In this document: positions 1 to 9,107 of the stretch, piece by piece | Position numbering within the stretch: the stretch's first letter is position 1 | How the letters are laid out: the number at the start of each line of letters is the position of its first letter | Source: Bacteroidales bacterium | GTDB lineage: Bacteria > Bacteroidota > Bacteroidia > Bacteroidales > UBA932 | Direction: 5' to 3' | DNA: 43,179 nt | Assembly (NCBI GenBank): GCA_016281435.1 | Contig: JAEEIQ010000010.1 | Coordinates: 1 to 43,179, forward strand | The notes under the pieces: model-generated | What the model was told of the DNA's origin: nothing | Database searches by the model: none | The model's input: the letters and a program-made list of their open reading frames with translations, nothing else | Translations under genes and position numbers: made by a program

Positions 1-87
1 CCTCACTGCCTCCAGGCCTTCGAGGACCTGGATACTGTTCGCGGAATACTGCTCTTCCGCCTGCTTCATCTCTTCGTTGTCAATCAT
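1..87 (-). CDS. gyrB: DNA gyrase subunit B, N-terminal fragment
   Basis: Only the first 29 codons are present; the gene runs off the left edge. The translation ends in the segment SIQVLEGLEAVR, the very conserved start of GyrB/ParE proteins just before the RKRPxMYIG motif of the GHKL ATPase domain. GyrB is the ATPase subunit of DNA gyrase, which introduces negative supercoils. The acidic, variable first 15 residues are usual for Bacteroidota GyrB. ParE is a possible alternative from so short a piece, but this wording fits GyrB better. The gene lies 44 nt downstream of the outer-membrane barrel gene on the same strand and has a possible promoter box of its own at 115-122. Confidence 0.85.
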   Translation of the reverse strand, partial: MIDNEEMKQAEEQYSANSIQVLEGLEAVR

Positions 88-114
88 CTTCGGATATGGT
101 GCTTATAAAGTGTG

Positions 115-122
115 CGAAGTTA
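115..122 (-). promoter_or_regulatory. possible gyrB promoter -7 box
   Basis: The minus strand reads TAACTTCG, one mismatch from the Bacteroidota -7 consensus TAnnTTTG. Its last base is 28 nt from the gyrB ATG, a normal leader length. No clear -33 TTTG was seen; that region would lie inside the end of the preceding gene. Confidence 0.4.
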
Positions 123-131
123 CAAAAAATC

Positions 132-1820
132 TTACAATTCCAGGCATATTCCTGCCGTAAAGTTGATGCCTTGGCGGGCATAAACCGGGAGCTGGCGAAC
201 ATCGGCGTTCATGAGATTGCCGACACGGCCCCAGACCTTCCATCTGCGGGTCAGGGCATACTCAGCCCCGACGGAAATGTCGGCGTATCCGGGGACCTTC
301 ATTTCCAAAGTCCCGGCATACGTGCCGCCGGTATAGTCTGCGACAAGCGACCTGCGCGAAAGCGAGGCGCTCAGCCCGGTCCATATGTCAAGCCTTCCGG
401 CCCAGCAATAGGAGATGCGCACATCGGCGGAGAAGGGTGACGGGAACACCATGGGGGCGGCTGCGGCCGCCGAGGCCTTCCGGTAACTCAGGACCCCGTC
501 GACCGAGATGTCCTCGAGGTCGAGGCTGCCGCCCAGATCGGCATGGAACAGGCCTTCATCGACATAAGTGACGCTTTGGGAGAAGACGGACGGAGCAGTG
601 AGAAGCACCAGTTCGGCCGGCGTTCCCGAAAGGAAGGCGTATCCGGCACTGAGGTCGTAGTGGAACCACTGGGTGATCCTGCCCCGCACCCCGGCTGCGG
701 CATCAAGGCGGACGATTTCATTTTCAAGGACATTTCCGGCCATAAGGGAGGGGCGCAGGAAATGGTTCTTTCCGCGCAGCTCCGACCAGCTCACTCCCCT
801 GGCCCCTCCGGTCGCGGACGCATAAGCCGTCAACGCGCCGTCCAGGAATGCATACGAGGCCCTGACGTCGGGATAAATGATCTGCCCGGTACGTGAATAC
901 TGTCCGGAAGCGTTGCCGGCAGGACTGACCATGTCCAGCCTCACCCCGGCCGAAAGGTCCAGGTTACCGAATTTCCACACCGCCTTCGGATTGATGCTGA
1001 CACCGACATGACGCGCATCGAACACGCCGCTACATCCAAGATACCTGACCCCGAGGTCGGCGACTAAATCGAAGCCCAGATCCGGGATATGCGGTACCAG
1101 ACGGCTGCCGAGATTGAAATCTGCCAGGCCGAGTACACCCTCCGGGGATCGGTCCGTCCCGCCTTCGAAAGAAGCGTCGATGCTGTAATCCAGGGCAGAA
1201 GAAGACCCTGCACGGGAAGAAATCCCGAAGGAAACCCCTCCGGTGTTAAGGGACGACTCCGCATCCAGCCCGGCGAAAATGCCGTCATATTTCACTTCCG
1301 CCCGGAATTCGTGCCTGTCGGTGAATCCGGAAAACACGGCTCCGGCCTTCGCCGCATGGTCACAGCCATGCCGGAAAGAACCGCGCACGGAGGAAAGGTC
1401 GGCGGCGAGGGTCCGGTATGGACCGGAATAGCCTTTGTAATCAGCATATAAGCCTAAACGCGAGCTTTCCTTGCGTACAGGAGTCCATACGGCCTTGAAT
1501 TCAGGATGGAAGGTCCACCCTGCTCCGGCGCGAAGCCACAGCGAACGGCTATTGCGTTCAGAGCGGGCCGGCGTGAGGTTCACAAGGTAGGGGTTGAACT
1601 CGCTGCTCCCTTCGTAAGGGTTGTCGAAGACCGAATAGTCGAACTTGTAGTTGAATTCGCGCAAAGAGTCCGGAAAGGCCATGGGAAGGGCCTGCTTCGG
1701 GACGGACACGGTCTTGGATTCATATTCGTTCGTCACCACGATCTCCGGGTGGAGATTCTGGGCGGCGGCGCCGCCGGCTGCCGCGAGGGCTAGGCAAGCG
1801 GAGAGTATCTTTCTATTCAT
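132..1820 (-). CDS. plugless outer-membrane beta-barrel protein (TonB receptor-like)
   Basis: 562 aa with a signal peptide (positively charged start, alanine-rich core, AAA-Q cleavage region near residue 21). The rest is alternating hydrophobic and polar strands with many glycines and aromatic residues, ending in a hydrophobic strand (GICLEL). This is the look of the barrel half of a TonB-dependent receptor, but no plug domain or carboxypeptidase-like regulatory domain precedes it. A short segment rich in F, Y, N and P (about residues 55-80) comes before the barrel. Its start overlaps the end of the upstream TPR gene by 8 nt, so the two are translationally coupled and probably act together in the envelope. 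The substrate cannot be read from the sequence. Homologs are often auto-annotated as TonB-dependent receptors. Confidence 0.7.
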   Translation of the reverse strand: MNRKILSACLALAAAGGAAAQNLHPEIVVTNEYESKTVSVPKQALPMAFPDSLREFNYKFDYSVFDNPYEGSSEFNPYLVNLTPARSERNSRSLWLRAGAGWTFHPEFKAVWTPVRKESSRLGLYADYKGYSGPYRTLAADLSSVRGSFRHGCDHAAKAGAVFSGFTDRHEFRAEVKYDGIFAGLDAESSLNTGGVSFGISSRAGSSSALDYSIDASFEGGTDRSPEGVLGLADFNLGSRLVPHIPDLGFDLVADLGVRYLGCSGVFDARHVGVSINPKAVWKFGNLDLSAGVRLDMVSPAGNASGQYSRTGQIIYPDVRASYAFLDGALTAYASATGGARGVSWSELRGKNHFLRPSLMAGNVLENEIVRLDAAAGVRGRITQWFHYDLSAGYAFLSGTPAELVLLTAPSVFSQSVTYVDEGLFHADLGGSLDLEDISVDGVLSYRKASAAAAAPMVFPSPFSADVRISYCWAGRLDIWTGLSASLSRRSLVADYTGGTYAGTLEMKVPGYADISVGAEYALTRRWKVWGRVGNLMNADVRQLPVYARQGINFTAGICLEL

Positions 1821-4785
1821 GATTCAGCTTCTCGAGTTTGAGTTTGGCGAGTTCGGGCACGTCATCCGAGCCTGATTCGCTTACATATCCGTCCCTGACG
1901 CTTTCCCATGTCGCCCTGGCCTGGGCCTCGTTGCCCCTTTCGAAGAAACTGTCGCCAAGGACGAGGAACGCCCTGGCCAGCCAGTAGGACTGGCTTCCTG
2001 CGACGGAAGCGAAGTCATATACCATTTCTTCGACCTCAGCGAAACGACCCTGGTCGAAACTGTCCTGGATAAGCAACAGGCGCGCCTCCGCGCCCTCCGG
2101 CGTGGAGGGCTCCGCGGCAAGCGCGGGCAGGAGGCTCATAGCCTCCGCGCGCCTGCTGCTCGAAAGCAGGGATTTCGCCTTGACATAGCGGCATTCCCGT
2201 GCGAGATCCTTGTCCGCGGGAACCTGCTTTTCGACGAACTCCGTCGCCTCTATGGCCCCGAAATAATCCCTCGCCCTGAAGGCGGAACGCATCATCCCGA
2301 TTTCCGCAAGCTCCTTGTTCCCTTCCAGGATAGCGATTTCGCGGAGGGTGGAATATGCGGTATAGGCCTTGCCCCAGCGCTCCAGCGCATATGACTGGGT
2401 GGCAAGGCCAAGGGTTGCCTGCTCCTTGAACGGGCCATCAGCATCGGCGTCAAGCACCTTCGAGTACCAGTCGCAGGCTTTTTCCTTATCCCCGGAAAGC
2501 CTGTAAGACTCGGCCATATAGAACCAGGCCTCGAAACGGCGGGACGACTTCGGATACTTGTCCAGGAATTTCTGGAGGGAAATGATGGCCTGGGGATAAT
2601 TCTCCGCGAGGAAAATCTGCTGGCCGGTGTTGAAATACATCAGTTCCCTGTCGGCCTCGCTCTTGCCCGAGGCAAGCGAGTTGGCTTCCACATACTCCAG
2701 ATACTTCTCGGGCTCCCTGCGTGCCTGATAGATAGACTCTATGGCAAGAAGGGCGTCTTCGGCGTACTCGCTTCCCGGCATCATGGCGACGACCCGCTTG
2801 TAGTTCGCAAGCGCCTTGTCGTAGCGTGTCATGTTGCGGTTCGTCATGCCGAGGCCGATGAGCGAGCGGGCCGCATACGAACTGTCGGCAGCGTTCCTGC
2901 GCAGCGTGGAGAAAGCTCCAAGCGCCTTGTCGTAGTTTTCAACGTCCATGTACGCACGGCCGAGTTCGTACATGGCCTCGCAATACATGGGCGCATCCTT
3001 GGGCGCCTTCGATACGGGGGCCAGCACGCTGACCTTGCCCTGCCTGTCCCCCGTCAGTCCGAGGGAAAGCGCCTGACGGTAACGGGGATAGATGTTCTCA
3101 GCGGAAGGATCCTCATCGACAGCCTTCTTGTACGAAGCGGCCGCTGCCTTGTATCTTTTCCGCGCGAAATCGCAGTCGGCCCTTTTCACGAGGGCGTCCT
3201 GACGGAACGTCGGGTCCCCGGTCGCGATATAATAGTCGAACCACCTTGCAGCCTCGCCGTAGTTCTCCATCCCGAACTGGCAGTATGCCATATTGTAGGA
3301 CAGTGCCTTGCCTTCGGGACGGCGGTCTAGCGCGGAGACGTTGTAAAGATCGGTATAAACCTGAAGGGCCTCCTCGTAGTTCCCGCTGTGGTACCAGGAT
3401 TCACCGAGCCAGTAACGCGCCAGCTGGTTGAACTGGTTCTGCTTCGGCAGGTAGAAGGCGGCCGCCTTGAGATATGGGACCGCATCCCTCCAGGAGCCGC
3501 CCGCCGTAAGCTGGGAAGCGCGCAGGTAATTGGCCTTGGCGTAATTCATCTTCTGCGTCCTGTCGAGGGTCTCGACGTTGTCGTAGGCTTCGACAGCGGC
3601 GGCATAATCCCGGTCGTACAGGGCAGCCAGGGCCATGTAACCGTAGATCCTGTCTCCCTTGCTGAGGGTGGAATACTCCTTCAGGTAGCGGGCGAACGCG
3701 GAACTGTCGTGGTTCAGGTCGAAAGCGAGCTTGGCGTAATTGAAAGCGGCATCCTCCCGTATCTGCCAGTTGTAATCGGCTTCGGAGGCCGCCTTGAAGG
3801 CATCGAGGGCCGCAACCTTGTTCTTGGTCTGGATATATGACCAGCCAAGCTGGTAATTGGCGACCTGTCCGAGAGAATCGCTGCGGTCCTGCATCTTCAG
3901 GAAACTCCCTATCGCAGCCTCGTAATCCTTCACGGCATAGAAGACGGAACCCGAGAAGAAACTGTCCGAACGGCTGTGCTCCACTGAAGGGCCCTGAAGA
4001 TAGTACTCGCGCGCTTTCACAGCGTCCCCCCTTACGAGATACGACTCCGAAATGATACGGGCCAGGTGAGCCTTCCGTCCCGCCTGCATTTCCCCGAACA
4101 GTTTCGTCCCCTCTTCGATGACATAGTCGTAGTCATGCTTCATGAACCGGCAGTCGGTCAGATAGAACCTGGAAAGCTGGGTGAAACGCCCGTCCTTTGC
4201 CGAGAGGGTAAACCATTTTACGGCCTCGTCGAAATTCTTTTCAGTATATGCGATGTATCCGAGAAGATAACGGGAAGGGGCGGTATAATCGCTGAACGGC
4301 ATTTTCTGAACGTCAGAGAATATGCTTTTCGCTCCGCCGTAGTCCTTCCCGGCATAACGGCACCAGCCGGATTTGAAGGCAAGCTCAGCCTTGCTGGATG
4401 CGTCGAGCGCCGAAGGGCGCACGAGGGCGAATTCCCTTTCCGCTTCCTCGAAACGACCAGCGTCGAACAGTTGCCTGGCATGCTCGAACCTGACTTTCGA
4501 ACCAAGGGCGGAAGATGGATTCTTCGAGATATAGGCCCCATACGCGTCTTCCCTGTCGGCGGCGCCGGATTTCAACGCGCAAAGCGTGGCATAGCCGCAG
4601 CATGACTGATCCTCTCCGCTGGCGTCCGCGCGTTCGAAACAAACGCGGGCCGCATCGAACATGCCCGCCGCCATCAGCCTCTTCCCTTCCCTGTAACTGT
4701 CCCTGTCCGCAGGGCGGGCCTGGGAGCAGAGACACGCTCCGGCGGCGAGGCCGGCAAGGGCGAGAATATATTTTCGAGCCTTCAT
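1813..4785 (-). CDS. large secreted tetratricopeptide-repeat protein
   Basis: 990 aa. I place the start at the ATG at 4785; a TTG two codons upstream is less likely. A signal peptide covers about residues 1-25 (MKARKYILALAGLAAGACLC), and the cysteines there do not form a convincing lipobox. From about residue 28 to the end the protein is helical repeats of TPR type, with recurrent A-x-Y-x-x-A, W-F and LGxxY-type signatures (for example the stretches around LSRFYLTDCRFM and FEAWFYMAESYRLSG). No catalytic motif is visible. TPR arrays are scaffolds for protein-protein contact, so in the periplasm it probably organises an envelope complex. The gene overlaps the following barrel gene by 8 nt, which makes that barrel the first candidate partner. 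Confidence 0.8.
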   Translation of the reverse strand: MKARKYILALAGLAAGACLCSQARPADRDSYREGKRLMAAGMFDAARVCFERADASGEDQSCCGYATLCALKSGAADREDAYGAYISKNPSSALGSKVRFEHARQLFDAGRFEEAEREFALVRPSALDASSKAELAFKSGWCRYAGKDYGGAKSIFSDVQKMPFSDYTAPSRYLLGYIAYTEKNFDEAVKWFTLSAKDGRFTQLSRFYLTDCRFMKHDYDYVIEEGTKLFGEMQAGRKAHLARIISESYLVRGDAVKAREYYLQGPSVEHSRSDSFFSGSVFYAVKDYEAAIGSFLKMQDRSDSLGQVANYQLGWSYIQTKNKVAALDAFKAASEADYNWQIREDAAFNYAKLAFDLNHDSSAFARYLKEYSTLSKGDRIYGYMALAALYDRDYAAAVEAYDNVETLDRTQKMNYAKANYLRASQLTAGGSWRDAVPYLKAAAFYLPKQNQFNQLARYWLGESWYHSGNYEEALQVYTDLYNVSALDRRPEGKALSYNMAYCQFGMENYGEAARWFDYYIATGDPTFRQDALVKRADCDFARKRYKAAAASYKKAVDEDPSAENIYPRYRQALSLGLTGDRQGKVSVLAPVSKAPKDAPMYCEAMYELGRAYMDVENYDKALGAFSTLRRNAADSSYAARSLIGLGMTNRNMTRYDKALANYKRVVAMMPGSEYAEDALLAIESIYQARREPEKYLEYVEANSLASGKSEADRELMYFNTGQQIFLAENYPQAIISLQKFLDKYPKSSRRFEAWFYMAESYRLSGDKEKACDWYSKVLDADADGPFKEQATLGLATQSYALERWGKAYTAYSTLREIAILEGNKELAEIGMMRSAFRARDYFGAIEATEFVEKQVPADKDLARECRYVKAKSLLSSSRRAEAMSLLPALAAEPSTPEGAEARLLLIQDSFDQGRFAEVEEMVYDFASVAGSQSYWLARAFLVLGDSFFERGNEAQARATWESVRDGYVSESGSDDVPELAKLKLEKLNHE

Positions 4786-4808
4786 AGACAATCTTCTTTT
4801 AAAACTTA

Positions 4809-4816
4809 CAAATTTA
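4809..4816 (-). promoter_or_regulatory. -7 promoter box for the TPR/barrel operon
   Basis: The minus strand reads TAAATTTG, a full match to TAnnTTTG, 24 nt from the ATG at 4785. It faces away from the ftsE box at 4831-4838, with 14 bp between the two boxes. No good -33 element was seen. Confidence 0.5.
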
Positions 4817-4830
4817 CTTAAAAAATCCGC

Positions 4831-4838
4831 TATATTTG
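4831..4838 (+). promoter_or_regulatory. -7 promoter box for ftsE-nth
   Basis: TATATTTG matches TAnnTTTG exactly and is followed by CACC, 20 nt before the ftsE ATG. It forms a divergent pair with the box at 4809-4816. Confidence 0.6.
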
Positions 4839-4857
4839 CACCGTTGCGCCATTTTTT

Positions 4858-5541
4858 ATGAACACTCTGATAGCTTTTTCCAACGCCGGAATCTTGAACG
4901 GGGAAGTCCCCGTCCTGTATGGCGTGAACCTCGAAATTTCACGCGGAGATTTCGTCTACATCATCGGCAAGGTCGGCACCGGAAAGACCTCGATAATCAG
5001 GACCCTGACAGGCGAAAACAGGCTTGGCGGCGGCGAAGCGTCCGTATGCGGTTTCTCACTCGGGAAACTCCGCCCGAAAGACATTCCCCTGCTGCGCCGC
5101 AAGATCGGAGTCGTCTTCCAGGATTTCCAGTTGCTGATGGACCGCAACGTCGAGGACAACCTTCTGTTCGTGCTGCGGTCCACGGGATGGACCGACAAGG
5201 AAAGGATGCATGCCAAGGTCGAGAACGTCCTGCTCGCCGTAGGAATGGAAACCAAGGCGCACAAGATGCCTCACCAGCTTTCCGGAGGGGAACAGCAGCG
5301 CGTGGCGATAGCCAGGGCAATCCTGAACGAACCCGAACTCATACTCGCCGACGAACCGACAGGCAACCTCGACGCCGAGACAGCAGACGGCATCATGTCC
5401 CTCCTGTACGATATAAACAAGATCCGCGGAACGGCCGTGGTGATTGTAACCCACAACCTGTCCATCATCGAGAAGTATCCCGGACGCGTATTTGTATGCA
5501 AGGACGAACACTGCACAGAAAACAACGCTTCGAAGGCATAA
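4858..5541 (+). CDS. ftsE: cell-division ABC transporter ATP-binding protein FtsE
   Basis: 227 aa, the usual length for FtsE. Walker A is GKVGTGKT at residues 37-44, the signature is LSGGEQQR near 141-148, and Walker B is LILADEPTGNLD near 161. The ADEPTGNLD wording is typical of the FtsE/LolD/MacB branch, and the motif VVFQDFQLLMDRNV resembles FtsE in particular. FtsE works with the membrane protein FtsX at the division site to control peptidoglycan hydrolases. No ftsX lies next to it in this window; instead nth follows and starts inside the last 46 nt of ftsE in another frame. A LolD/MacB-type exporter ATPase is the alternative. Confidence 0.8.
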   Translation: MNTLIAFSNAGILNGEVPVLYGVNLEISRGDFVYIIGKVGTGKTSIIRTLTGENRLGGGEASVCGFSLGKLRPKDIPLLRRKIGVVFQDFQLLMDRNVEDNLLFVLRSTGWTDKERMHAKVENVLLAVGMETKAHKMPHQLSGGEQQRVAIARAILNEPELILADEPTGNLDAETADGIMSLLYDINKIRGTAVVIVTHNLSIIEKYPGRVFVCKDEHCTENNASKA

Positions 5542-6173
5542 TCGCCCATTTCCTCGAAAGCCGGAGCGTCGCGCAAAGCGAGCTGGAGTTCCGAAATCCG
5601 TATGAACTGATCGTCGCAGTGATACTGTCGGCCCAGTGTACGGACAAAAGGGTGAATCTCACCACACCGGCCCTTTTCAAGGCATATCCGACGGTCGAGA
5701 AGCTTGCCGAAGCCGATGAGGACGACGTCTTCGAGCTGATACGTTCGATTTCATATCCCCGCAGCAAGGCCTCGCACCTCGTCGGCATGGCCCGGAAGGT
5801 GGTTGATGTGTTCCACGGCGAGATTCCCGCGGACATAGACGACCTGATGAGTCTTCCAGGGGTAGGCCGGAAGACCGCCAATGTCGTTGCCTCGATAGTC
5901 TATGACAAACCGGTGATAGCAGTGGACACACATGTCTTCCGCGTTTCGCACCGGCTTGGCCTCTCAGACGGAAAGACGCCCGGGGCCGTGGAAAAGGACC
6001 TCGAGCGTCATATACCCGGAAAACTGCGCCCGGTCGCGCATCACTGGCTGATCCTGCACGGGCGCTATGTCTGCACCGCGCGAAACCCGAAGTGCAGCGA
6101 ATGTCAACTGACGAACTGGTGCCGCAGTTTCCCTATCTTCTCATCGGCATCGTCTCCGGATGCCCCAAAATAG
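5496..6173 (+). CDS. nth: endonuclease III (DNA glycosylase/AP lyase)
   Basis: 225 aa. The reading frame stays open upstream through ftsE, but homology begins only around the ATG at 5496, so I start there; the gene thus overlaps ftsE by 46 nt. Endonuclease III removes oxidised pyrimidines and cuts the abasic site. The sequence shows LPGVGRKTANV, the helix-hairpin-helix carrying the catalytic Lys, and AVDTHVFRVSHRLG, carrying the catalytic Asp. The C-terminal [4Fe-4S] ligands have exact C-x6-C-x2-C-x5-C spacing (CTARNPKCSECQLTNWC). About 12 residues follow the last cysteine. The 3' end overlaps the convergent phosphoglucomutase gene by 70 nt. Confidence 0.93.
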   Translation: MQGRTLHRKQRFEGIIAHFLESRSVAQSELEFRNPYELIVAVILSAQCTDKRVNLTTPALFKAYPTVEKLAEADEDDVFELIRSISYPRSKASHLVGMARKVVDVFHGEIPADIDDLMSLPGVGRKTANVVASIVYDKPVIAVDTHVFRVSHRLGLSDGKTPGAVEKDLERHIPGKLRPVAHHWLILHGRYVCTARNPKCSECQLTNWCRSFPIFSSASSPDAPK

Positions 6174-7765
6174 AATTTGATCTTCGGCTCCGTGCCGGAA
6201 GGACGGACCGAGACCACATCCCCGGCCTCATTGAAGAACTGCAGCACATCCGACGAAGGCTGCCCGGTCTTCTCCGGCTCAAGGTAGTCGACGACCTTGC
6301 ATACCGGAGACCCGCACATTTCCTTCGGCGGTTCGCGGCGAAGCCCCTCCATCATCGAGCGTATCTCTTCCGCACCCGTCTTGCCTTTGCGGACGAGGCT
6401 GGCAAGCCCTTCCTTCCTGTAACCGAACTCCGCGTATATCTTCTGCATGAGCCCGTAGAGGCTGAGGCCCCGGTCGGCGGCCCAGGCTGCGCATTCCGCG
6501 ACCATCATGCAGGCTATCTGGGCATCCTTGTCCCGGACGAACTGGCCGACGTTGAACCCGTAGCTCTCCTCTCCGCCGCAGATGAATTCGCCCTCGTTTT
6601 CCTTTCTGCGCACCACTTCGGCTATGTATTTGAATCCGGTGAGCACATTATGCACGGGCACGCCGAACGAGGCGCAGATATCGCTTATCAACTCCGTTGT
6701 GACAATCGTCTTGACGACGTAGGACCCGGGGCCGAGCGTCCCCAGTTCCTTGCGGCGGCTCAGTATGTAGTATGTCAGCATGGAGGCAGTCTGGTTGCCG
6801 TTGAAAAGGACCATCTTCCCTTCCGGATCCCTTACCGCTATTCCGCAGCGGTCAGCGTCGGGATCCGTGCCGAAAACTATGTCTGCGCCAGTCTCGTCGG
6901 CCTTTTCAAGAGCCATCTTCAGCGCAGAAGGCTCCTCCGGGTTGGGCGATACGACAGTCGGGAAATTGCCGTCGCTGACATCCTGGTCCGGCACGTGGAT
7001 CACGTTGGAGAAGCCCATCCTCCGCAGGCACTCCGGAACGAGGCGCACTCCGCATCCGTGCAAGGGAGTATAAACGAATTTCAGGTCGCTGTGGCGTGCG
7101 CATGACTCCGGACTCAGGGTGAGGGAAAGCAGGTCGGCGATGTATTTTTCGTCGACATCTTTTCCCATGACCTCGATTTCACCGCATCGTAGCCCAGCCT
7201 CGAACCGGACCTGGGAAGGATCCGTAATCTTGGCTACCTCTGCGACGATTTCCTTGTCCACGGGAGAAGTGATCTGGGCGCCGTCGGACCAGAATACCTT
7301 GTATCCGTTGTATTCCTTGGGATTGTGCGAGGCAGTGACCATCACGCCTGCAACGGCTCCCTTAAGACGGATCGCATAGCTCAGTTCCGGCGTAGGACGG
7401 ATGTTGTCGAAGATGAATACATGAAGGCCGTTGGCCGAAAAGACGTCGGCGGCTATCTTCGCGAAAAGCTTGGAGTTGTTGCGGCTGTCATAGGAAATGC
7501 AGACGCGCAGGTCCTCCCCTTCCACATGGGAAAGGATATAGTTCGCAAGCCCCTGGGAAGCCATGCCGACAGTGTATTTGTTCATCCGGTTGGTGCCAAC
7601 TCCCATCAGGCCCCTGAGTCCTCCGGTCCCGAACTCCAGATTCTTGTAGAAGGCATCCTCGAACCCGGCGGGATCCTCGCCGCGCAATTTCAGGACCTGG
7701 ATCCTGGTTTCCTGGTCAAAATCGCCTTCGAGCCATTTCTTGGCCACTTCATTGAAATCGTTCAT
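6104..7765 (-). CDS. pgm: phosphoglucomutase/phosphomannomutase (phospho-sugar mutase)
   Basis: 553 aa of the alpha-D-phosphohexomutase superfamily, close to the 550-590 aa usual in this branch. It interconverts hexose 1- and 6-phosphates through a phosphoserine enzyme. The phosphoserine loop is TASHNP at residues 144-149 (Ser146), the metal loop is DPDADRCG, the sugar-recognition loop is GGEESYG, and the C-terminal phosphate-binding loop is RPSGTEPKIKFYF. All four key segments are intact, so the enzyme should be active. Glucose versus mannose preference cannot be read. It is divergent from the methyltransferase gene, and its last 70 nt overlap nth on the opposite strand. Confidence 0.92.
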   Translation of the reverse strand: MNDFNEVAKKWLEGDFDQETRIQVLKLRGEDPAGFEDAFYKNLEFGTGGLRGLMGVGTNRMNKYTVGMASQGLANYILSHVEGEDLRVCISYDSRNNSKLFAKIAADVFSANGLHVFIFDNIRPTPELSYAIRLKGAVAGVMVTASHNPKEYNGYKVFWSDGAQITSPVDKEIVAEVAKITDPSQVRFEAGLRCGEIEVMGKDVDEKYIADLLSLTLSPESCARHSDLKFVYTPLHGCGVRLVPECLRRMGFSNVIHVPDQDVSDGNFPTVVSPNPEEPSALKMALEKADETGADIVFGTDPDADRCGIAVRDPEGKMVLFNGNQTASMLTYYILSRRKELGTLGPGSYVVKTIVTTELISDICASFGVPVHNVLTGFKYIAEVVRRKENEGEFICGGEESYGFNVGQFVRDKDAQIACMMVAECAAWAADRGLSLYGLMQKIYAEFGYRKEGLASLVRKGKTGAEEIRSMMEGLRREPPKEMCGSPVCKVVDYLEPEKTGQPSSDVLQFFNEAGDVVSVRPSGTEPKIKFYFGASGDDADEKIGKLRHQFVS

Positions 7766-7784
7766 CTTCCAAAGAATTTAAAAA

Positions 7785-7792
7785 CAAGGCTA
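7785..7792 (-). promoter_or_regulatory. possible pgm -7 promoter box
   Basis: The minus strand reads TAGCCTTG, one mismatch from TAnnTTTG, 20 nt before the pgm ATG. That distance is similar to the better boxes in this window. Confidence 0.35.
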
Positions 7793-7844
7793 ATATACTA
7801 ATTCGCCGTGAATCCGGCAAATTATTCCCCTCCCGGCTGCGAAT

Positions 7845-9107
7845 TTGCCCTTTTCAAGGAATCTGAGTAACTTGGCATCCGGAATGAAGAAACAGGGAAC
7901 CCGACATACGACCTTCGCCTCCATGCTGGACGACCTTTCCTCAAGACCGTTGGAAAAGCTGCTCGCCAAGGTCCCCGAATGGTCTGGCACGGACGGACTG
8001 AAGGTCCCTTCCTCCATCAACGCCGAGCAATGCAGCAGCAGTCCCGCCGCCCGTTACAAGGCGGAACTGGCAGTTTCCGCCTGCGAAGTGCCGAAGCCCA
8101 GAATTGCGGATCTGACTGGTGGGATGGGCGTCGATTCCTTCTTCTTCTCGAGGCTGGCCGGGGAGGTCTTGTATGTGGAAAGCAACGGGGATCTCGCGGC
8201 CGCGGCAGCAGGGAACTTCAGGCTTCTTGGCGCCACAAACATCGGGACCGTGAACATGAGCGCAGGTGCCGACCCCGCGACAGAAAGCCTTCTCGACGGA
8301 TTCAAACCGCATCTGATATACCTGGACCCGGCCAGAAGGAGTTCTGCAGGCGGGAAGGTCTTCCTCCTGGAAGAATGCAGGCCGGATGTCATCCCCATGC
8401 TTCCGATGCTCCTTCGCAAGGCCCCGGCCGTTCTGCTGAAACTTTCCCCCATGGCCGACCTTACGATGCTCCGCCGCAGACTCGGGCCGTCGCTGTCGGA
8501 ACTTCATATAGTCCAGTCGGGAGGTGAAGTAAAGGAAGTGCTGGCTCTTCTGGAGCGCGGATGCAATGACGTAGAGCCACTTGTCGTCGTTGCCGGAACC
8601 GGACCCGGGGTGCGCTTCAGTTTCCTGCCTTCTGAGGAGCGGGCATCGAGTACTACGTTTGCTCCTGAAGGAAGCATCAGGCTTGGAGCACGTTTCTTCG
8701 AACCCGGAGCCGCCCTGATGAAGGCAGGCGCGTTCAAACTGCTGGGCAGCCGTTTTTCCCTTTCAGCATTCGGTCCGCAAACGCATCTCTATCTGATCCA
8801 TGACGAAGCGCTTCCTGACAACATTTCGACCCTCGGCAGGATATGGGAGATAGAGGAATCCCTGCCTTTTTGCTCCGCTTCGATAAAGGAAACGGGCCGG
8901 CTCCATCCTAAAGCGGATGTGTCGGCCCGTGGAATACCCATGAAATCAGACGAGCTCCGCAAGAGGCTGGGCACCGTACCTGGAGGCGAATCGCACATTT
9001 TCGGCGTCGGATGCGGGAACGCCCGCTTCCTCCTCGTCTGCAGGAGGGTCCTGGATCAGGCGACGAAACGCTTTCCGGGGAAGAACTTGGACACCTCCTT
9101 GCAATAG
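7845..9107 (+). CDS. PG_1098-like SAM-dependent methyltransferase
   Basis: Up to 420 aa. The class I methyltransferase SAM-binding motif is DLTGGMGVDS (residues 89-98 from the TTG start) and a catalytic-type motif is YLDPARR (159-165). The C-terminal part resembles the THUMP-like/ferredoxin-fold domains attached to this Bacteroidota family; the substrate is not known to me and is probably an RNA. The start is uncertain. The frame has no upstream ATG: it opens after a TGA at 7809, offers TTG at 7845, and has its first ATG only at 7884. Homologs tend to have a longer N-terminus, so TTG or another non-ATG start is plausible. The 3' end overlaps the convergent DUF1295 gene by 52 nt. Confidence 0.75.
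   Translation: MPFSRNLSNLASGMKKQGTRHTTFASMLDDLSSRPLEKLLAKVPEWSGTDGLKVPSSINAEQCSSSPAARYKAELAVSACEVPKPRIADLTGGMGVDSFFFSRLAGEVLYVESNGDLAAAAAGNFRLLGATNIGTVNMSAGADPATESLLDGFKPHLIYLDPARRSSAGGKVFLLEECRPDVIPMLPMLLRKAPAVLLKLSPMADLTMLRRRLGPSLSELHIVQSGGEVKEVLALLERGCNDVEPLVVVAGTGPGVRFSFLPSEERASSTTFAPEGSIRLGARFFEPGAALMKAGAFKLLGSRFSLSAFGPQTHLYLIHDEALPDNISTLGRIWEIEESLPFCSASIKETGRLHPKADVSARGIPMKSDELRKRLGTVPGGESHIFGVGCGNARFLLVCRRVLDQATKRFPGKNLDTSLQ

Noticed and set aside
4836..5495. Open frame upstream of and in frame with nth that would give a 445-aa protein
   Set aside because: This part is the ftsE gene read in the wrong frame: rich in R, P and Q with no homology. The nth homology starts near 5496.
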